From: a virus
Reading direction: 5' to 3' (one strand)
DNA: 64,000 bases
Virus record (IMG/VR): IMGVR_UViG_3300042386_001493
Span: 22,252-86,251 of that record
The notes beneath the pieces are model-generated. The model was given only the letters and a program-made list of their open reading frames with translations, was not told the origin of the DNA and ran no database searches. A program made the position numbers and the translations under genes. Position 1 is the stretch's first letter; each line of letters opens with the position of its first letter. Positions 27,162 through 36,983 of the stretch are shown one piece after another.

Positions 27162-29413
27162 TATGCGCTTAAATCCCCTACAGCCACCCAAGTATTTGCT
27201 GCTCTTTTAACAATTGTGGCGACAGACCATTGTCCTCTTAGTTTTAAACCAGGACTTCCATTTACTGTTGTAGTTGCTGGAGTTACCGCTGCAATTGTTA
27301 TTTGTCCTGCTCCAGTTTGTAAAATATTTATTTGTGATCCTATTGCAAAATTTGCAGTAGCATCTGTTGGTATATTTAGTGTACCCGCAGTTGCTCCATT
27401 ACTTAACTCAAGCCATTTATCTTTATCTGCTAGAACTACTGTGTATGCATTTGTTGTAAATGTAGGTGTTGAAATAGTTAAAGTAGAAGAAGCAAACTCA
27501 ACTGCTTGTGACACCGAATTAAGAGTGCCCCCAACAAGAATTTTGTCATTAGTAGAATCCCAAGCAATTCTGCCATCTGTTGTAGAAGATGTAGTAGATA
27601 GAGTAAGGAGTGGTGTATCAATTGTTGGACTTGTTAAAGTTTTATTTGTAAGGGTTTCAGATACATCTTTAAGAGCAGTTCCATTCATAGAGTATGACTT
27701 ACCAGAAGCAAGATTTATGTGTTCCGATGAAGTCCAAGAATCTGTAGAGTCAACCCAGTTAAAGGTTTTATCGGTTGTGCCTTTAAGTGTAATACCTCCG
27801 CCATCGGCAGTTATGTCTGTTGGAGTTTCTACATCTCCAAGAATAATATTTTTATCTTCAACAACTAGGTTAGTTGAGTTAATATTTGTAGTTGTACCGT
27901 TTACGGTAAAGTTTCCAGATACCGTCAAAGAAGGAACTGTAAATTCTCCAGATGAAGATACATTAGCAAGGATTGTTCCGCTTGAGTTTTGCCATTCTTG
28001 CAGGTTAGCGGTTTGTGATGCTATGCCTCTAATAACTTGTCCAATATTTGTTGTAGCAGTTGTGGTAACTTCCATTTGTGCGCCGTAGTTAGTAGTACCA
28101 CCAGTACGCATTTTTCCAGTTGATGTTACAAAAGATACACCTGTAATAAAATCTGAAACAAATGCGCCATCTGATTGAATTCTTGCCAATAGTGTACCAG
28201 CACTATCCTGCCATTGTTGAAGGTTGGCGGTTTGGGAGGTTGCACCACGAACAACTATCGGAGTAATTGCTGCCGTACCAGCAACAAAACTTCCAACGGC
28301 AGACAAAGTAAATGTTCCACCTGTACCTGCTACATCTGTAAATCCTGAACCAAGAACCGTAAAGGTTGTTGATGTAACTGCTGTGACTGTCCAAGTTCCA
28401 TTGTAAGTGCCACCACTTACTGATGCCACTGTAACTCGCTGACCTGCTTGCACAAGTGATGTGCCACCATAGGTAAAGACTGCAACTGTCGCAGATGTAT
28501 ATGCAGCCGATGTGATTGCCGTAGTAGTTGAACCATTGATGCTTGTGGTAGTCCCTGCGTATATTTGTCCAGCAGAATTAATTCCTGAAAGAACAGTTCC
28601 AGCACTACCCCTCCATTGTTGTAGGTCTGAAGTTTGAGTTGAAATACCTATTACTTGTAAAGATGGATAACTTCCTGCTGTTGATGTGACAGCAAAATAG
28701 GCAGAATTATTTCCTGATTGAAATACTAGTTGGCTTCCTCCGCCACCTACATATCCCATTGAACCTGAAATACGTAAATTACCACTTGCCTGGATTGATG
28801 CCAACGTTGTACCAGCATTATTCTGCCATTGTTGAAGGTCGTTTGATTGTGACGTTGCGCCTCTCACAACTATTCCAGTAGTAGTATTATTTATAGGAAT
28901 TACTGATAATTGTGTTCCTGTTATTAAGGTTCCAAGATTTAGTGCGCCAGTATTTCTTAGGCTTGCCCTTACCGTTCCATCAAAATTGTGCCATTCTTGC
29001 AGGTTAGCGGTTTGAGATTCGGTGCCCTTTACAATTAAACCAATAGTTTCAGCATTAGCAGTAGTAATCTGTTGCACTCCACCAGTAAAAGTATTGGCGG
29101 TAGCAAGATAAGGAACACCAGTAATTGCTGAACCTGCTGGAATTGTTACTGTGCCAGTAAAAGTGGGGGAAGCAAGTGGGGCTTTAGCATCTATCTGAGT
29201 TTGAATTGCTGAAGTTACACCATCTACATAATTTAATTCTGTAGAAGTTGCTGTAAGATCAACGTTCTCGTTAATTTTTGGGGTAGTTAAAGTTTTATTT
29301 GTAAGAGTTTGTGTATCCGATGTGGTAATAACTTGATTACCATTGACCGTAGCAGAGTTTCCTTCTACGATCAAACCATTCTTGACCCTAAAATCTTTAT
29401 TTGTTGTAGTCAC
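27161..29413 (-). CDS. Tail fibre protein with TLTNKTL repeats
   Basis: A 750-residue protein. The N-terminus (KDFRVKNGLIVEGNSATVNG) is shared with the fibre gene upstream. The middle has [13 protein letters not shown]-type beta-helix repeats and repeated QTANLQ(E/Q)W modules of about 65 residues. The C-terminal ~100 residues (VLADKDKWLELSNG ... NTWVAVGDLSA) are a module also found at 38799..39527. The start is GTG with GGGA upstream. A structural fibre role is likely, but the receptor is unknown. Confidence 0.75.
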   Translation of the reverse strand: MTTTNKDFRVKNGLIVEGNSATVNGNQVITTSDTQTLTNKTLTTPKINENVDLTATSTELNYVDGVTSAIQTQIDAKAPLASPTFTGTVTIPAGSAITGVPYLATANTFTGGVQQITTANAETIGLIVKGTESQTANLQEWHNFDGTVRASLRNTGALNLGTLITGTQLSVIPINNTTTGIVVRGATSQSNDLQQWQNNAGTTLASIQASGNLRISGSMGYVGGGGSQLVFQSGNNSAYFAVTSTAGSYPSLQVIGISTQTSDLQQWRGSAGTVLSGINSAGQIYAGTTTSINGSTTTAITSAAYTSATVAVFTYGGTSLVQAGQRVTVASVSGGTYNGTWTVTAVTSTTFTVLGSGFTDVAGTGGTFTLSAVGSFVAGTAAITPIVVRGATSQTANLQQWQDSAGTLLARIQSDGAFVSDFITGVSFVTSTGKMRTGGTTNYGAQMEVTTTATTNIGQVIRGIASQTANLQEWQNSSGTILANVSSSGEFTVPSLTVSGNFTVNGTTTNINSTNLVVEDKNIILGDVETPTDITADGGGITLKGTTDKTFNWVDSTDSWTSSEHINLASGKSYSMNGTALKDVSETLTNKTLTSPTIDTPLLTLSTTSSTTDGRIAWDSTNDKILVGGTLNSVSQAVEFASSTLTISTPTFTTNAYTVVLADKDKWLELSNGATAGTLNIPTDATANFAIGSQINILQTGAGQITIAAVTPATTTVNGSPGLKLRGQWSVATIVKRAANTWVAVGDLSA

Positions 29414-29441
29414 TGAAGTTCCCTATCCCCTCAGATACATA

Positions 29442-31823
29442 TTAGGCTTCTATAAGCGTCTTATGCACCTTTACTGTTGTCTCGTCTGATGCCGTTACAA
29501 GTAGTCTAACATTTCCGCCTGAGTAATCTGCATTAGTTGTTCCTAAAGATGCTGCTGCATTGATTACATCTGCGTATTCTGTAAGAGCAACGTTGTTGCC
29601 TCCGTCTACGTTAACAAGGATTTCTATGGTTTGAATTTCTGTACCCTTTTTCATTTGTACTAAATATTTAGCACTTGAGTATGTGGTTGCTGACCAAGAG
29701 TCAACTACGGTTGCAGTTCCACTTGTAAGTGCTTGTGTAGCAGTTCCAATTAATGCATCTGTCAGTGTAAGCGATGTTGCAGTTGCTGCACCAATGTTTG
29801 GAGTTGTAAGTGTTGGAGAGGTGCCAAATACTAGAGCGCCAGACCCTGTTTCGTCAGAGATTACTGATGCTAGTTCTGTTGAAGTGGTTGCTGCAAAAAC
29901 GTCCAATTTGTTGTTTGTAAGAGCAACAGTACCTGTAGCATCTGGAAGAGTAATTGTTCTGTCTGCAGTTGGATCAGTTACTGTAATAGTTGTTTCATGG
30001 TCGTTTGCTGTAGCACCTTCAAGAACGATACTTCCGTCTGAAAGGGTAAGTCCTGAAATTGTTGGTGATGTTAGAGTTTTGTTTGTTAAAGTGTCCGTTG
30101 AAGAGGTAGTGACAACATTAACACCTTCAACAGCAATAACACCTGCTGAAACTCTTGAAATTGTTGTGTCTGTAGCATGGCCTAACTCAACAGTTCCTAC
30201 ACCTAAAGCGGTGGAAGTTGAAGCAACTAATCCACTAATCGGTAAGCCAGTTGCATTTGTTAAAGTTCCTGATGCTGGAGTTCCAAGTGCTGGAGTAGTT
30301 AGTGTTGGCGATGTGAGAGTTTTATTTGTAAGGGTTTGTGTATCTGTTAATGTTACTACAGTTGAATCAATATCAAGAGTGTTTCCAGTCTTGTCTAATC
30401 CTGTACCCGCAACAATTTGTCCAAGACCAGTAAACTGAGTAAAGGTAAGTGCTGTAGTTCCAACTGTAATTGCACCATCGTTAGTTAATACATAACCTTG
30501 ATCAGCGTTTACAGTTCCTTCTTCTACGAATACCGCAAAATTTGAAGTAAGTTCAGCACCTTCATCACAATCTTGTGCACGATCTGGATTACCAAATGGT
30601 CGAACTATATAAATACCGTTTTCTGAAGCAGTTGATTGATTCTTAACAAGAATACGCTCATTAACAACAAGAGTTACTCCGTCAATAACATCTCCATTGT
30701 TAAGATCACTGAAAAGGTTAACGTTTGCAGTTGTTGCTGCACGTACTGATGGTTTCCAGTCAATACCTACAACTGCTGTATCAACATAACCTTTTGTTGC
30801 TGCATCTGATGAATCAGTTGGTGTACCAAGACCTGTAATCTTGTAAGTTGCCATACTGACGTTGCCAGTTGGTGCTCCAACAGCGCTTAGTGCAAACTCT
30901 GAAGGGTCTACAGAAATTGCGCCTGTTGAATCATCATAGTCAAGACCATTTCCTACAACAGTTCCAATTGCATCTTGTGCTCTTTCGTCTGTGAAGTATT
31001 TGTTTGTTGAACCTTCTGCAATATCGTCAGATCCAAGAGTACGTGAACCACCAAGAGATGTTGATGTACCGTTAATAGTAATTGCTGAGTTTGATAGTTT
31101 ATCGTTTGCAATTGATCCTGCAAGCATTGTGTTTGTTACAGAACCTGTATCTCCAGTTGTTACAACAGTTCCAGTTACGTCTGGAAGAGTAATTGTACGG
31201 TCTGCTGTAGGGTTTGTTACTGTAAGAGTTGTCTCGTTAGCATCTGCTGATGAACCTTCAAAAACAATGCTTGAATCTGAAAGTGCAAGTCCTGAAACCA
31301 CTGGGCTTGTAAGAGTCTTATTTGTAAGTGTTTCAGTTCCTGCAAGAGTTGCAAAGTCTTGATCTGTTAGTGCTGTATTAAACTCTGCAATAGTTCCTGT
31401 AATTGTGTTTGTAGTTAGTGAAACCGATTTGTTTGTAAGTGTATCAGTTGTGTCTTTAAGAACTACCGTTCCAGTTGCATTTGGAAGTGTAATTGTTCTA
31501 TCTTCAGTTGGATCGGTTACTTGAAGGGTAGTTTCAAAGTCATTTGCAGTTGCACCTTCAAATGAAACGCTTGCTTGAAATACTCCAACTGGTTGTGTTT
31601 CTTTCCAGGCAATTCCATTTGTTGCTTGATCGTCTGCTGTAAGCACATAGTTATTTGTTCCAACTGCTAGACGAGTTACTGCATCTGCACCAGATGCAAC
31701 TAGTAAATCACCTTTTGCGTCTACTAATGCTTCTGTTAATATATCGTGGTTGTTTACAGTTGCAGTTGATCCTTCAACTACTAGTCCCGCTTTTACTCTA
31801 AAATCTTTTGTTACGGTTGCCAT
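29442..31823 (-). CDS. Tail fibre protein
   Basis: A 793-residue protein. It shares the [19 protein letters not shown] start with its downstream neighbour and carries repeated blocks of the type [13 protein letters not shown] followed by [12 protein letters not shown], typical of long trimeric phage fibres. The last ~85 residues ([27 protein letters not shown]...) match a domain that forms the whole next upstream protein. AAGGAG lies 6 nt before the ATG. Confidence 0.78.
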   Translation of the reverse strand: MATVTKDFRVKAGLVVEGSTATVNNHDILTEALVDAKGDLLVASGADAVTRLAVGTNNYVLTADDQATNGIAWKETQPVGVFQASVSFEGATANDFETTLQVTDPTEDRTITLPNATGTVVLKDTTDTLTNKSVSLTTNTITGTIAEFNTALTDQDFATLAGTETLTNKTLTSPVVSGLALSDSSIVFEGSSADANETTLTVTNPTADRTITLPDVTGTVVTTGDTGSVTNTMLAGSIANDKLSNSAITINGTSTSLGGSRTLGSDDIAEGSTNKYFTDERAQDAIGTVVGNGLDYDDSTGAISVDPSEFALSAVGAPTGNVSMATYKITGLGTPTDSSDAATKGYVDTAVVGIDWKPSVRAATTANVNLFSDLNNGDVIDGVTLVVNERILVKNQSTASENGIYIVRPFGNPDRAQDCDEGAELTSNFAVFVEEGTVNADQGYVLTNDGAITVGTTALTFTQFTGLGQIVAGTGLDKTGNTLDIDSTVVTLTDTQTLTNKTLTSPTLTTPALGTPASGTLTNATGLPISGLVASTSTALGVGTVELGHATDTTISRVSAGVIAVEGVNVVTTSSTDTLTNKTLTSPTISGLTLSDGSIVLEGATANDHETTITVTDPTADRTITLPDATGTVALTNNKLDVFAATTSTELASVISDETGSGALVFGTSPTLTTPNIGAATATSLTLTDALIGTATQALTSGTATVVDSWSATTYSSAKYLVQMKKGTEIQTIEILVNVDGGNNVALTEYADVINAAASLGTTNADYSGGNVRLLVTASDETTVKVHKTLIEA

Positions 31824-31838
31824 CTTATATCTCCTTGG

Positions 31839-32285
31839 TTAGGCCTTTAATCCCATACGCATGTAGCGTAGGGTTATAGGTGTAATTCCCCCTACTGGAA
31901 CAACAGTTAGTGAAACTGTGTCTCCAGCCCTTGAAACAGAGATGGTGCCAATATTCCCATCATTGTCAATTGTTGCATACTGAGTAAAGTTAACATCTGT
32001 ACCGTCAATCAGAATGCTAAGTTCTGTAGAAAAGTACTTGTTAGCCCCACCTACCACATATTTGAGTGAGATCATATATTTCATTGATCTAAACTCGCTT
32101 GCTAAAAAGTTATCAAAAACCGTTGGGTTTTCAATTCCATTAATTGTTGACTCGTTATTACCATCTGATCCAAGATCGGTAGACCTAGCAGAAGTACTAT
32201 CAATTAAGTCTATATAGTTTTGTTCCGTTGGTCTATCACCTGTTTGAAACAGGGCTTTTACATTGGTGGTTGATATCTTTGCCAT
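31839..32285 (-). CDS. Small virion protein with fibre-tip-like domain
   Basis: A 148-residue protein. Residues 65-148 (FRSMKYMISLKYVVGG..., ILIDGTDVNFTQYATID, VSLTVVPV) parallel the C-terminal domain of the 793-residue fibre, and similar domains occur in marine phage structural proteins. The N-terminus (VKALFQTGDRPTEQNYIDLIDS) resembles fibre attachment segments. TATAAT lies exactly 6 nt before the ATG, so the message is probably leaderless. Confidence 0.65.
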   Translation of the reverse strand: MAKISTTNVKALFQTGDRPTEQNYIDLIDSTSARSTDLGSDGNNESTINGIENPTVFDNFLASEFRSMKYMISLKYVVGGANKYFSTELSILIDGTDVNFTQYATIDNDGNIGTISVSRAGDTVSLTVVPVGGITPITLRYMRMGLKA

Positions 32286-32291
32286 AGGTCT

Positions 32292-32300
32292 ATTATAGCA
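32292..32300 (-). promoter_or_regulatory. Leaderless-type promoter TGCTATAAT
   Basis: The -10 element is followed by 6 nt and then ATG (32285). The predicted first transcribed base is the A of the start codon. Confidence 0.6.
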
Positions 32301-32305
32301 TTATG

Positions 32306-32566
32306 TTAAAGAATATAGTTAGAAAAACCAATCATCTGAACACCAATTACTGGTGGATTGTTTGGGCTATAGCCTTGAATGCCAATATTGGTTATGCTTA
32401 GTCTAAATGGAAGAATTTCTGTTAATATAACTACCTTCGAATAATTGACTAATGCAACAGGATTTGATGCTGGCTTAATGTCTGAAATTGCTATTGTTGG
32501 AGAAATTGTTGCTGCTGAAACTAATACCGCTAAAGCAATACCTTGGGAAATCGAGGTTGTTGCCAT
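32306..32566 (-). CDS. Hypothetical small virion-associated protein
   Basis: An 86-residue, mostly apolar protein (GIALAVLVSAATISPTIAISDI near the N-terminus) with no known family. Its ATG overlaps the stop of the upstream gene as TAATG. Its place inside the fibre cluster suggests a structural role. Confidence 0.5.
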   Translation of the reverse strand: MATTSISQGIALAVLVSAATISPTIAISDIKPASNPVALVNYSKVVILTEILPFRLSITNIGIQGYSPNNPPVIGVQMIGFSNYIL

Positions 32567-33012
32567 TATGAATCCTGATCTGTTACTTCACCAAGCATAA
32601 TCATTTCGCCTTGACATACTGTCCAAATACGATCATTGTCTGTTAGTTGAATATCAAAAACATCTCCAGTTCTTAACTGTTTTGATTGTACTGCAGATAC
32701 CGTTACTGTAAATTCTCCTGGATCATCAAACTCTGTTGCATAAGGATAGACTGTAAATAATAAATCATCTCCGACATCGTCTGAATACCTTCTAAAATCT
32801 CCTTTTATGTCCCAACCAGTGATATCTCCACTTTCATCATTTGTATAATCTAAAGGATTTCCTAAATCATCTTCTACGTAAATTCTAAAAGATATAGTAT
32901 CTCCTATTACAGCAGTCCAGTTAATTAATGGTGGCTTATTGCCAAGGTTATATACTGAAGGTGTTGTTACATTTGTAATTGAACTTTCATCAGGGTTTCT
33001 ATATGTAGCCAT
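32566..33012 (-). CDS. Ig-like / baseplate-type small protein
   Basis: A 148-residue protein with PLINWTAVIGDTISFRIYVED, WDIKGDFRRY and an ending GEMIMLGEVTDQ. The same layout (NW..V.GD, then a beta-rich middle, then LGDVT) is seen in the gene at 40629..41030 and more loosely at 40155..40496. These look like small beta-sandwich receptor or baseplate accessories. TATAAT is 6 nt before the ATG (leaderless). Confidence 0.55.
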   Translation of the reverse strand: MATYRNPDESSITNVTTPSVYNLGNKPPLINWTAVIGDTISFRIYVEDDLGNPLDYTNDESGDITGWDIKGDFRRYSDDVGDDLLFTVYPYATEFDDPGEFTVTVSAVQSKQLRTGDVFDIQLTDNDRIWTVCQGEMIMLGEVTDQDS

Positions 33013-33018
33013 TATTTA

Positions 33019-33027
33019 ATTATACCA
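33019..33027 (-). promoter_or_regulatory. Leaderless-type promoter TGGTATAAT
   Basis: TGGTATAAT, then 6 nt, then ATG at 33012. Confidence 0.6.
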
Positions 33028-33549
33028 TTAAGCAAGTCCATTTTTTAATGCCCCCCATGTTCCGTTGCCCTTTGGTTGACCAACAATCAATATTCCAGTA
33101 GTTGCATTAGATTTTGCTACTACTGCTACCGCTCCAGAACCAGTTGCTGGTTGTGTTGCTGTTAATCCTCCACCATCTGCTACATAAAGAACATTGCCAG
33201 CAGTAAATGAATTTGTATTTGCATCAAGGATTACACCAGAAATAGTAACAACGCCATCTGTATTATTTCCAATTGCAGAACTTGTTAGTCCTAATACTGG
33301 AAATGTGGCAATGTTATCAGAGTCACATTTTCCTATTGTTGTTTTTGTATTAAATCCAGTAACAAAAACTGGTGTTGCTTTTGCAATACTTGCACCACTT
33401 ACATTTCTAACCTCTATTGTATGATTTACAAGATCAGGAAGAATTAATTCAATTTGTTCCGCTAAGTCTTGCAAATCTTCATGAATGTTTACTGGATCGC
33501 TAGAAAGCGGAAAGGGAATATCATAATTTGCGGTTGCACCAGTAGCCAT
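33028..33549 (-). CDS. Small fibre/spike-like virion protein
   Basis: A 173-residue protein with an N-terminal helix (DLQDLAEQIELILPDLVNHTIEVRN) and then a beta-rich Gly/Thr-rich domain (GASIAKATPVFVTG, VLGLTSSAIGNNTDGVVTISG, GNVLYVADGGGLT). The pattern is typical of capsid spike or fibre domains. It is the first gene of the leftward fibre cluster and has a TGGTATAAT 9 nt upstream of the ATG. Confidence 0.6.
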   Translation of the reverse strand: MATGATANYDIPFPLSSDPVNIHEDLQDLAEQIELILPDLVNHTIEVRNVSGASIAKATPVFVTGFNTKTTIGKCDSDNIATFPVLGLTSSAIGNNTDGVVTISGVILDANTNSFTAGNVLYVADGGGLTATQPATGSGAVAVVAKSNATTGILIVGQPKGNGTWGALKNGLA

Positions 33550-33558
33550 AATCTTATT

Positions 33559-33567
33559 ATTATACCA
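33559..33567 (-). promoter_or_regulatory. Extended -10 promoter TGGTATAAT
   Basis: It heads the leftward fibre cluster. Only ~3 nt of leader would remain before the ATG at 33549. Confidence 0.5.
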
Positions 33568-33614
33568 CTTCCTAAAGCAATATTTTTAATAAATGTGCGG
33601 GTATATTGATAAAG

Positions 33615-33671
33615 TTGACTTTAATCCCTAAATCATGTTATAATTAATATACTACCGAAAGGTAGTTTTTG
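33615..33671 (+). promoter_or_regulatory. Consensus promoter and 5' stem-loop for lysozyme
   Basis: TTGACT (33615..33620), an 18-nt spacer and TATAAT (33639..33644). The predicted start of transcription, about 33651, coincides with a stem-loop ACTACC-GAAA-GGTAGT (33651..33666) followed by TTTTTG. The message would open with a GNRA-capped hairpin plus U-tract, which could protect the 5' end or act as an early terminator. Confidence 0.8.
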
Positions 33672-33691
33672 TTTCTAAGGAGGTAACACTA

Positions 33692-34243
33692 ATGAGAAAC
33701 ATTGAAAAGAAGGTTTGGTTGGGGTTACTATCTATTGTTGGTTTGGTTGCGCCTTTTAGCAATTCTGCTAATGCTTTAGATAATAATTTATTGACTAAAC
33801 CCTCCGTTGAAGCCGTTCCAGCCCCTACAGGGGCTTTTCTGGTTTCTAAGGAGAGTATATTAAAAAAATATGAAAATGCTCATAAATTAACTGATAGCCA
33901 GTTAGTTGACCTATTGAAGGCTATAGGGTTTAAAGGTGATAAATTAAGAACAGCATGTGCAATTGCAAAGGCTGAATCTAATGGAAGACCTTTTGCTTTT
34001 AATGGCAACTCAGAAACTGGAGATAGTTCTTATGGAGTATTTCAAATAAATATGATAGGAAAACTGGGTCCTGATCGTAGAGAAAAATTCGATCTTGACT
34101 CTAACGTTGAATTATTTAACCCAGTTACTAATTCACAAATAACATTTCACATGACTAAGGGTGGTAAAGATTGGTCAGCATGGAGTTCTGTGAATGGACC
34201 ACGGTATCAAGAATGGTACAGCAAGTATCCTTGTAAAGTCTAA
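33692..34243 (+). CDS. Secreted lysozyme / transglycosylase-like endolysin
   Basis: A 183-residue protein. Residues 1-28 form a signal peptide (basic start, apolar core, cut after SANA). The catalytic domain follows: CAIAKAESNGRPFAFN with E95 as likely acid, SSYGVFQINMIGKLG and FNPVTNSQITFHMTKGGKDWSAWS, as in goose-type lysozyme/SLT-like enzymes of actinophages. It should cut peptidoglycan during lysis or entry. AAGGAGGT is ideally placed. The gene is alone on the plus strand with its own promoter and terminator. A signal-peptide endolysin would be exported by the host Sec system. Confidence 0.88.
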   Translation: MRNIEKKVWLGLLSIVGLVAPFSNSANALDNNLLTKPSVEAVPAPTGAFLVSKESILKKYENAHKLTDSQLVDLLKAIGFKGDKLRTACAIAKAESNGRPFAFNGNSETGDSSYGVFQINMIGKLGPDRREKFDLDSNVELFNPVTNSQITFHMTKGGKDWSAWSSVNGPRYQEWYSKYPCKV

Positions 34244-34253
34244 TAATTAAAAT

Positions 34254-34290
34254 ACCCTCCTTGCTTTTGGCTTGGAGGGTTTTTTATTTT
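34254..34290 (+). terminator. Terminator after lysozyme
   Basis: Stem CCCTCC / GGAGGG with inner GC pairs and a long T run after it. The reverse strand also ends in a T-rich stretch, so it may serve both converging genes. Confidence 0.88.
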
Positions 34291-34326
34291 AAACATTAAA
34301 CATTTTATTGTAAATATAGGTTTAGT

Positions 34327-34917
34327 CTATTCGTGTTTTTTAATACTTGCTCTAATTTCTTTTTCAAATATATTATATTTAGTAGGAATCCAAAAAGACG
34401 GAGTTGTGTATCTTACGCCTTTAGTTATTTCACGCACACCATGTATGTACATAGTATTTGATGGGAAAAAAACTAATGTTCCAGCCTTGGGCTTAAACTC
34501 TAGTTTGTGATCTGGAAAATATATTTCTCCACCTTCATAGTCATCATTTAAATATATAACAGCCCCATAATCAACTATAAATGCTTCATTTGGATGCCCC
34601 TCTGGATCTTCTCCATCTGCATGTAATGGTTGATACTCTCCTACATCCCATCTTCTTATTCCAGCAGAATTAGTTTCAAGTGGTCTGCCAAAATGAAACT
34701 CAATCTCTTTTTGTACCCTATTAATTGCATTTAATAAAATTTTATGAATCTCTGGTTTTTCTTTATGAAGTTTTTCTGTAACTTTGTCTGGTATGCCAGC
34801 CATTGAATTAGATCCCCAAGAAATTGAATCATCAATTGAAGATAAAATCAAGTCTAAGTCTTCTTTAGAAATAAAGTTTTCTTTAATAACTATATTTTTT
34901 GTTGATCCTATTTTCAT
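34327..34917 (-). CDS. 2-oxoglutarate/Fe(II) oxygenase (prolyl hydroxylase-like)
   Basis: A 196-residue protein. The iron ligands H99, D101 and H159 and the 2-oxoglutarate-binding R169 are in place, with the linking strands YLNDDYEGGEIYF and AGTLVFFPSN. Such enzymes hydroxylate proteins, sugars, nucleobases or small molecules using O2. It lies in a leftward operon with a 52-residue gene and another oxygenase. AGGAG lies 8 nt upstream of the ATG. The substrate is unknown. Confidence 0.88.
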   Translation of the reverse strand: MKIGSTKNIVIKENFISKEDLDLILSSIDDSISWGSNSMAGIPDKVTEKLHKEKPEIHKILLNAINRVQKEIEFHFGRPLETNSAGIRRWDVGEYQPLHADGEDPEGHPNEAFIVDYGAVIYLNDDYEGGEIYFPDHKLEFKPKAGTLVFFPSNTMYIHGVREITKGVRYTTPSFWIPTKYNIFEKEIRASIKKHE

Positions 34918-34928
34918 TATATTTCTCC

Positions 34929-35087
34929 TTAGTTAGGTAATTTATATTGTTCTGCTATTTCTTTTGCTTTGTCAAAATTTGATACATCAATCATTGAATA
35001 TAAAACATAGCACAACCATTGGTAAGATGATTTCTCACAATACCCTTTTGATTGCATTGTTTTAGCAATGTCTTCTATAATTTCCAT
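34929..35087 (-). CDS. Small hypothetical protein (52 aa)
   Basis: It starts in a TAATG overlap with the oxygenase upstream and ends just before the ribosome site of the next gene, so it is part of the operon. It begins MEIIEDIAKTMQSKGYCEKS and contains WLCYVLYSM and a charged C-terminal helix (FDKAKEIAEQY). No family is recognised. Confidence 0.6.
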   Translation of the reverse strand: MEIIEDIAKTMQSKGYCEKSSYQWLCYVLYSMIDVSNFDKAKEIAEQYKLPN

Positions 35088-35608
35088 TATTTATATTCCA
35101 TAAACAAATTAATGGCATATCTAGTTCCTGAAATAACACTATGTGCTACGTGTGCATATGGGTAGTTAGAAGGAAATAAAACCATTGAATTTTTTATTGG
35201 TTTTTCTTTAATTCCAAAATTAACAAACTCTATTTCTCCGCCCTCATAACTATCGTTTAAATAAATAACACAACTTGTTACCCTATTTGATACATGTTTA
35301 GATCCATCATCATAATGCATAACATATTTTTGATTAGGCTCATACTTTAATGCCTCTATTGTAAAGTATGTTAATTCTGGTAAATAATACATATTCCTAT
35401 ATTGTCCTAAAAATTTATCTATTCCGCTTTGTACAATATTAAAAATTTTTTCATACTTTTCTTTATCGTTAAAATATATAACAGAGTTAGACCTATCTTC
35501 TACTTTAACATTTTCTGGCTTAGACCATTCATACTTATTTATTTCTTCTATTAGCATTTCTGGATTTTCTAAAACATCATAATAAAATTCTATACCATTT
35601 TTAGACAT
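35087..35608 (-). CDS. 2-oxoglutarate/Fe(II) oxygenase
   Basis: A 173-residue protein with MHYDDGS (H98, D100), YLNDSYEGGEIEF, LFPSNYPYAHVAH (H153 by spacing) and GTRY (R163). All catalytic residues are present. The start is placed at 35608, where AAAGG lies 7 nt upstream. Longer in-frame starts would run into the preceding gene. It belongs to the same fold family as its neighbours but is well diverged from them. Confidence 0.85.
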   Translation of the reverse strand: MSKNGIEFYYDVLENPEMLIEEINKYEWSKPENVKVEDRSNSVIYFNDKEKYEKIFNIVQSGIDKFLGQYRNMYYLPELTYFTIEALKYEPNQKYVMHYDDGSKHVSNRVTSCVIYLNDSYEGGEIEFVNFGIKEKPIKNSMVLFPSNYPYAHVAHSVISGTRYAINLFMEYK

Positions 35609-36317
35609 TGCTATGCCTTTCGTCTTTTGTATAAAGTTTAATTTTTTTAACTTCATGTTCTCCAATTTTATTACCATATTGATCGGTGGCACTTCTATAA
35701 AAATCAGACCATTTTGGAATTTTATTGTTTTCTAAAATAACATTTCCATAATTTGTTAAATTTTTGTGATATTCATTTATATCGTATGGATTGTTATTTA
35801 AAGTCATTGTAGATTCATTTAAGTTAAAAAGAGATATTGGCATTACTGCCATAAAAGGTTCGTTTGCCTTAAAGGTTATTGAAACATTTGGCTTTGTAAT
35901 TTTCCAAGAAACTGGTATTGGAGAATTCCAAAAACTTGTACTAATAATATTAGTTAGTGGCGATGCTCCGTCAATAACTAGGTTTGGTGGTCCAAAAAAC
36001 AAAAGACTAACATTTGGATCTGTTTTAAAAAACCACCCAATATTAAAAATTAAGGTTGCAGTTCCTCTATTTGTATCAACAAACTCTTGTCCCTCTAAAA
36101 CCTTTATATGATTTCCTTCTTCTGTGTCGTTTCCATCCCATATTACGGTTATATCTTTTGGAAATGAGAATCCCCAACCCATTTGATTGGTTAGGGATAA
36201 TGGAAAACAGCGATATGCATGACCATCAAATGTTTTATCCATCCACTCTCTTTTTACTGGAAGTTGCTCTATCTTTGCTGCTCCCTGAAAAATTTCGTAT
36301 GCTTCAATATTATACAT
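35601..36317 (-). CDS. DUF6065-like protein
   Basis: A 238-residue protein with VKREWMDKTFDGHAYRCFPL, NQMGWGFSFPKDITVIWDG, STSFWNSPIPVSWKI and NEPFMAVMPISL. This pattern fits my recollection of the DUF6065 family (RC.PL..N..GW). No catalytic residues are known. It is encoded directly after one oxygenase and overlaps the next, so it may act in the same modification pathway. Confidence 0.55.
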   Translation of the reverse strand: MYNIEAYEIFQGAAKIEQLPVKREWMDKTFDGHAYRCFPLSLTNQMGWGFSFPKDITVIWDGNDTEEGNHIKVLEGQEFVDTNRGTATLIFNIGWFFKTDPNVSLLFFGPPNLVIDGASPLTNIISTSFWNSPIPVSWKITKPNVSITFKANEPFMAVMPISLFNLNESTMTLNNNPYDINEYHKNLTNYGNVILENNKIPKWSDFYRSATDQYGNKIGEHEVKKIKLYTKDERHSNV

Positions 36318-36983
36318 TTATGCTGTTGTTCTATTTTTTAAAATTTCATTTGCTCCGTGTGCTCGATCATTATAATCAAACATTGTCACTGCTGAATATT
36401 TTAATCCTTCTTCTACTGGAAGCGCTGCATGTGAATAAATAAAGGTAGATGGAAACAAAACAATATCTCCTTCTTCTGGTTGATAAGTATAATTTAGGTA
36501 TGGGAAAAATAATCCACCACCAACAAAGTTATCATTTAAATACATGACTGTTGAAACTGTACAAATATAACTAAAACCATGATCTGAGTGAACTCCAAAA
36601 TGGTGCCCTGGTCCATACTTTACAAAATTAACTGCTTCTTGATATCTCATTTGAATGTTATACATAGAACAATAATGGCTTAAGCATGATTGCAACCTAA
36701 CATCGATATCTTCATAAATATTTTTTAAATCTGAATTGGCTACAGATGGATTATTGGTTATATCATATTTTCTAACTTTAAAGTCTACACAATCTCGGTA
36801 ATCTTTCATTGTTTGATAGTCGCCTACTTGTGCTTCAGACCACTTAAAAAATGTATCTTTATCTTTATTATTATCGATTACACTTTCTAATCTTTCTACC
36901 AAGTTTAATGATTTATTTAAACTATTTTTGTAAATAAAAACACCATTTGCTGGATTTAAAATTTCAATATTTGTTGCTTCCAT
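36318..36983 (-). CDS. 2-oxoglutarate/Fe(II) oxygenase with Lys at the cosubstrate position
   Basis: A 221-residue protein with HHFGVHSDHG (H132, D134), YLNDNFVGGGLFF, VLFPSTFIYSHAALPV (H185) and GLKYSAVTMFD. K195 stands where the 2-oxoglutarate-binding arginine is expected by spacing. Lysine can fill this role in some family members (known), so the enzyme may still be active. A TATAAT lies ~25 nt upstream. It is adjacent to the DUF6065-like gene. Confidence 0.82.
   Translation of the reverse strand: MEATNIEILNPANGVFIYKNSLNKSLNLVERLESVIDNNKDKDTFFKWSEAQVGDYQTMKDYRDCVDFKVRKYDITNNPSVANSDLKNIYEDIDVRLQSCLSHYCSMYNIQMRYQEAVNFVKYGPGHHFGVHSDHGFSYICTVSTVMYLNDNFVGGGLFFPYLNYTYQPEEGDIVLFPSTFIYSHAALPVEEGLKYSAVTMFDYNDRAHGANEILKNRTTA

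Noticed and set aside
27216-30438. Long plus-strand frames (290 and 251 codons)
   Set aside because: Antisense to Thr/Ser-rich fibre genes, which commonly leave long open complementary frames.
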